64,000 nt of DNA. Origin: Oscillatoriaceae cyanobacterium Prado104 (GTDB lineage: Bacteria > Cyanobacteriota > Cyanobacteriia > Cyanobacteriales > Microcoleaceae). This document shows positions 60,688 through 64,000 of this stretch, in pieces. Both the position numbers and the translations under genes were made by a program. Location of the stretch: assembly GCA_025454405.1 (NCBI GenBank), contig JALOON010000017.1, positions 62,001-126,000 of the forward strand. The letters are read 5' to 3'. The notes below the pieces were generated by a model. It saw only the letters and a program-made list of their open reading frames with translations, was not told where the DNA came from and made no database searches. How positions within the stretch are numbered: position 1 is the first letter of the stretch; every line of letters starts with the position of its first letter.

Positions 60688-61292
60688 TCTCAGATTCGAT
60701 CGCACAAATAACATCAAAACTTGTTTCGCAGTAGGGTGCGTCCTGTTAACTTTCGATTTCCGATTGTCGGCGTTCGTAGAAGACAATTGACAATCTACAA
60801 TCGCCTGACCCACCTACCGAAAATATTGCTGTGACAGCATTTCCCTGATTCTTGCTTTCTGCTTCCTTCTTCCTTCTGCTAATCAGCCAACAATTTTTCG
60901 GATCGAAGGGATTTTCAGCGTAAGACTTTATACAGTGCTAGGCTCGGAGAATGTTACAATTATCAATTGTGTCGATCGAGCCGTGTTCTGTACTTTATAC
61001 CTACAAACATTGCCAAAGTTGACCGCATTTAGCTAATATCGGTAGGTACTAACAATACCTGCGATAACTTAATAATCTCTACACAAACATTGTCAGGACG
61101 TAAAAACGGTTAAAGATCGCTGCCTCCGCAAGAGTTCTGACGATCGACCGTTGGGAATCAAACTCTTGACAATGGTAAAAAGATCGGGGTGCCGCGCGAT
61201 CGGAAACTATCGCACAGGATTATGAAGAAAATGTAAAGGTGAAAACCTTTTATCGACTCGAACCAATTAACTTAATTTAAGGGAGCAAAAAA
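60688..61292. other. intergenic upstream of the kinase, nothing identified
   Basis: About 605 bases. A CTTCCTTCTTCCTT stretch occurs at 60860-60880. AGGTACTAACAATACCT near 61042-61058 is a short inverted repeat. TTATACAGTGCTAGG near 60928 resembles a -10 region. The promoter of the downstream kinase is presumably here. No gene or structured RNA is recognised. Confidence 0.4.
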
Positions 61293-64000
61293 TTGGAAAT
61301 TTTGCAAAGGGCACAGCGGGTGCAGCGCCCCTCAAACCCAATTACGGCACTCCAATCTTTTTCCAAACAAGCGAGTATCGCAGTCAGCGCGATCGGCGTG
61401 ACAGTCATCTTGGGTTGGATTTTTGGTCTGCAACTTTTGCAGAGCATATTGCCCGGAATGCCCAGCATGAAAGTCAATACTGCAACTTGCTTCATATTGG
61501 GGGGATGTTCTTTATTGCTGCAACAGCGGAAACGGGCGGGATTAACAACCATTAAAAATCCCAAAGTAGACCGGAATTTAATTTTAAGTTGCTTGTTTTT
61601 AACGATCGCAATAAGCATCGCCAGCTTAATTAAATGGAGCTTAAACTTGATTTTAGGCAGCGATGGACTGCTGTTTGCAGGCAGCCCTAACTTGACATTA
61701 GTAGCACCGGTAGAGATGGCATCAAACACTGCTGCTGCTTTTTTATTGCTCGGTACTGCCATGCTGATGCTGTCGGTGCGCAGCCCCAAATACATCGAGG
61801 TTCAGATATTAAGTATCGGAGCATTTTTAATTGGATTTACGAATTTTTTAGGCTGCATCTACAGCCAAGCTTTTTACGAGTTTAACGCGCCAGCAGGAAT
61901 GGCATTGCAAACAGCAGCAGTATTTATGCTGTTGAGTCTCGGCATTTTATTCGCCAATCCAGACAAGGGATTGATGGCAGTAATTGCCAGCGATCGAGCG
62001 GGGGGAGTCATGGCTCGCAAGTTGTTTCCCCCAACTTTGATTCTCCCGCCTTTAGTTGGCTATTTAATACTGTGGGGCGATCGACTGCAATTCTACAGAT
62101 CGGACTTAGGAATATCTCTGTTTGCAGTAGTATTGAACGTCATTATTTTTGCTGCGCTGATTTGGCAGAATGCAAAAACTCTCTGCGCCGTCGATCGGAA
62201 GCGCTATCGAGCAGAGTTGGCCCTAAAAAAGGCTAAATCTGAATTAGAAAATAAAGTCGAGCAACGAACTGCTCAACTGCAAACAGAGAACGATCGATTG
62301 CAAAAACAAATTCTCGAATCCAAAGCAACAGAACAGGCACTCCACAAAAACTACAACCTGTTGCTAACATTAATTAACAGCGTAGCAGCAGCTTTATTTG
62401 TCAAAGACATTGAGGGGCGCTACGCGATGCTCAACGCTGCCGGAGCCAGCATTATTGGCAAACCTTTTGAAGAGATTATCGGGCGACATGACAGCGAATT
62501 GTTTCCGCCAGAAATTGCCAGCAAAATAGTAGAAACCGATCGCGAAGTCATGACAGATGGCAAAACAAAAATTCTCGAAGAAGAACTGCCCATTCAAGGA
62601 ACTTGGCGGACTTTTCTATCTACAAAAAGCGCTTACCGAGACTGGAAAGGAAATATCAGCGGTATAGTCAGCATATCGCGAGATATTACCGATCGCAAAC
62701 AAGCAGAAGTGGCTAACAGAAGTTTGGCAGCAATCCTCGAAGCAACGCCGGATTTTGTGGGTATCTGGGATTTGCAAGGGTGCGCTGTTTACATCAACAA
62801 AGCAGGTCGAAAAATGCTCGGCTTGGACGAGAAAGAAGATATATCTTACCGACAAATAGCAGAATTTGCGGCAGTCCCCGAGACTTTAGCAGAAGCGATC
62901 GACACGGCTGTTGCGGGGGGCGTTTGGCGGGGACAAACTGCTTTGCGATCGGTATCGGGACTGCAAATTCCGGTCAGCCAAGTCATTATTTCCCACAGCG
63001 TCGCCGGCGACAAACCCGAATATTTTTCCACCATTGCCCGCGATATCAGCGCTTTCAAACAAGCGGAAAACGCCCTGCGTTTGAGCGAAGAAAGGTATCG
63101 ATCGCTAGCAATTGCTACCGCACAAATGGTGTGGACGACCGATGCTAGCGGCGTCCCGACGGAACCCCAGCCGGATTGGATGGCTTATACCGGCACGAGT
63201 GTTGAAGATTTTCAAGACAACTGGATCGCAGCAGTGCACCCAGAAGACCGCGATCGCACTCAGCAAGCTTGGCTGCGCGCGGTAGAAACCAAAAGTCTCT
63301 ACGAAGTCGAACACCGCTTGCGGGCTGCAGACGGTAGCTACCGCCACTTTTGGGTGCGGGCAGTCCCCATTTTGGCAGGCGACGGCAGGGTTCGCGAGTG
63401 GGTGGGAACTCACACCGACATCAGCGATCGAGTGCAAGTTGTGGAAGCATTGCGACACTCAGCCGAACAGTACCGATTGCAAGCAGCCCAATTAGAAAAG
63501 GCGATGCGAGACTTGCACGAAACTCAATCTCAATTGATCCAAACCGAAAAGATCTCTTCTTTAGGACAGTTAGTAGCAGGCGTCGCCCACGAAATTAACA
63601 ACCCAATTAATTTTATCTACGGCAATATCTCTCACGCCAGTCAGTACGCCAGAGAATTGCTGAATTTACTCAAACTTTACCGCGAACACTATCCAGATCC
63701 CGCCCCTGAAATTGCCGAAACTGCCGAAGAGATCGAGATCGATTATTTAGTAGATGATTTTCCCAAAATTTTGGAATCGATGAGTGTTGGTGCCGATCGC
63801 ATCCGCGATTTAGTTGTATCCTTGCGGAACTTTTCGCGACTCGACGAATCGCAGATGAAGCAAGTGGACATTCACGAAGGTATTGAAAGTACCTTGCTGA
63901 TTTTGCAACACAAACTCAAAGCCAAGTCCGATCGACCGGCGATCGAGCTGGTTAAAGAATACGGCGACTTGCCAAAAGTCGAGTGCTATGCAGGTCAGCT
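61293..64000 (+). CDS. membrane multi-PAS sensor histidine kinase, cut by the window edge
   Basis: An open frame runs to the right edge with no stop (about 902 codons). The start is TTG 61293: GGGAG lies 7 bases upstream and an in-frame stop at 61278 rules out anything earlier; the next ATG (61458) would remove part of the first membrane helix. About eight membrane helices (residues 25-310) precede a coiled coil, then PAS1 (about 355-470, AALFVKDIEGRYAML), PAS2 (about 475-590) and PAS3 (about 605-715, AQMVWTTDASGVPTEPQPDWMAYTG, a PAS_3 type). A HisKA domain follows with phosphoacceptor His766 in GVAHEINNPINFI. The ATPase domain lies beyond the window. The membrane part does not look like a named sensor family to me. 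Confidence 0.9.
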   Translation, partial: MEILQRAQRVQRPSNPITALQSFSKQASIAVSAIGVTVILGWIFGLQLLQSILPGMPSMKVNTATCFILGGCSLLLQQRKRAGLTTIKNPKVDRNLILSCLFLTIAISIASLIKWSLNLILGSDGLLFAGSPNLTLVAPVEMASNTAAAFLLLGTAMLMLSVRSPKYIEVQILSIGAFLIGFTNFLGCIYSQAFYEFNAPAGMALQTAAVFMLLSLGILFANPDKGLMAVIASDRAGGVMARKLFPPTLILPPLVGYLILWGDRLQFYRSDLGISLFAVVLNVIIFAALIWQNAKTLCAVDRKRYRAELALKKAKSELENKVEQRTAQLQTENDRLQKQILESKATEQALHKNYNLLLTLINSVAAALFVKDIEGRYAMLNAAGASIIGKPFEEIIGRHDSELFPPEIASKIVETDREVMTDGKTKILEEELPIQGTWRTFLSTKSAYRDWKGNISGIVSISRDITDRKQAEVANRSLAAILEATPDFVGIWDLQGCAVYINKAGRKMLGLDEKEDISYRQIAEFAAVPETLAEAIDTAVAGGVWRGQTALRSVSGLQIPVSQVIISHSVAGDKPEYFSTIARDISAFKQAENALRLSEERYRSLAIATAQMVWTTDASGVPTEPQPDWMAYTGTSVEDFQDNWIAAVHPEDRDRTQQAWLRAVETKSLYEVEHRLRAADGSYRHFWVRAVPILAGDGRVREWVGTHTDISDRVQVVEALRHSAEQYRLQAAQLEKAMRDLHETQSQLIQTEKISSLGQLVAGVAHEINNPINFIYGNISHASQYARELLNLLKLYREHYPDPAPEIAETAEEIEIDYLVDDFPKILESMSVGADRIRDLVVSLRNFSRLDESQMKQVDIHEGIESTLLILQHKLKAKSDRPAIELVKEYGDLPKVECYAGQ

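Noticed and set aside
61277-61795. 172-codon minus-strand frame at the start of the last kinase gene
   Set aside because: It is antisense to the membrane helices of the kinase, whose plus-strand frame is longer, has a ribosome binding site and known domains.

Overview
The window is chromosomal DNA of a filamentous, non-heterocystous cyanobacterium, most likely of the Microcoleus/Oscillatoria/Phormidium kind. The HIP1 octamer GCGATCGC is scattered everywhere. There are cyanobacterial marker genes: petP (cytochrome b6f subunit, DUF2862), a CPP1-like protein, a crtD-type carotenoid desaturase, and a PurS/PurQ pair. The gaps between genes are loaded with short interspersed repeats typical of Oscillatoriales. 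The genus is an inference. I see no rRNA, prophage, plasmid functions or CRISPR array. One tRNA (Asp, GTC) is present.

Layout. 1-6 kb is accessory: the start of a gene at the left edge, a DUF4347/CSLREA beta-helix surface protein, and an NB-ARC (STAND) ATPase without its usual sensor repeats. A 362-bp direct repeat, carrying the upstream region of the NB-ARC gene, flanks the surface-protein gene. 6-10 kb is a conserved trio on the minus strand (ATP-grasp, alpha-E, transglutaminase-like). 10-15.6 kb holds a Met-rich zinc-ribbon protein, a class V aminotransferase, a TM0106-type RecB-like nuclease, a phytase-like secreted esterase and the tRNA. 16-27 kb is transport and sensing: an HlyD-type adaptor, an HD-domain protein, an AI-2E exporter, two oligopeptide-type ABC permeases that are separated from each other, and a large Cache/HAMP/PAS/GAF histidine kinase. 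27-32.5 kb contains a Uma2 nuclease, a secreted Asn/Pro-rich protein, a HAD phosphatase, two decayed tnpB remnants on either side of a CPP1-like gene, and pgeF. 32.5-46.5 kb is envelope and redox: an M23 endopeptidase, a GT-C-like membrane protein, a GT2 glycosyltransferase, an FHA-FAD oxidoreductase fusion next to an FHA-zinc-ribbon protein, a periplasmic binding protein, crtD, and a small ribbon-helix-helix protein behind a strong inverted repeat. 46.5-64 kb has purQ and purS, a phosphoribulokinase paralogue, two adenylate cyclases of different architecture, a FecR-domain protein, petP, an ArsA-like ATPase whose P-loop lysine is arginine, an FKBP, a phasin-like protein, a zinc-ribbon membrane protein, a second Uma2 protein, and a membrane multi-PAS histidine kinase running off the right edge.

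How it works together. Few long operons are visible; most genes are single and separated by repeats. Two-component and cAMP signalling recur (two histidine kinases, two cyclases, two FHA proteins). The most striking non-coding content is repetitive: an AAGGAAG heptamer family that has also entered a coding frame, a GAGTTTTGAGTTAAAGACAG family that folds back on itself at most of its seven sites, several MITE-like palindromes including one with a clean TA target duplication, and tandem hairpins. No complete, clearly new multi-gene system was recognised. The best candidates for a second look are the FHA-oxidoreductase pair, the Cys-rich truncated NB-ARC gene with its duplicated leader, the ArsA-like protein with a substituted Walker A lysine, and the TA-flanked mini-element between purQ and purS.
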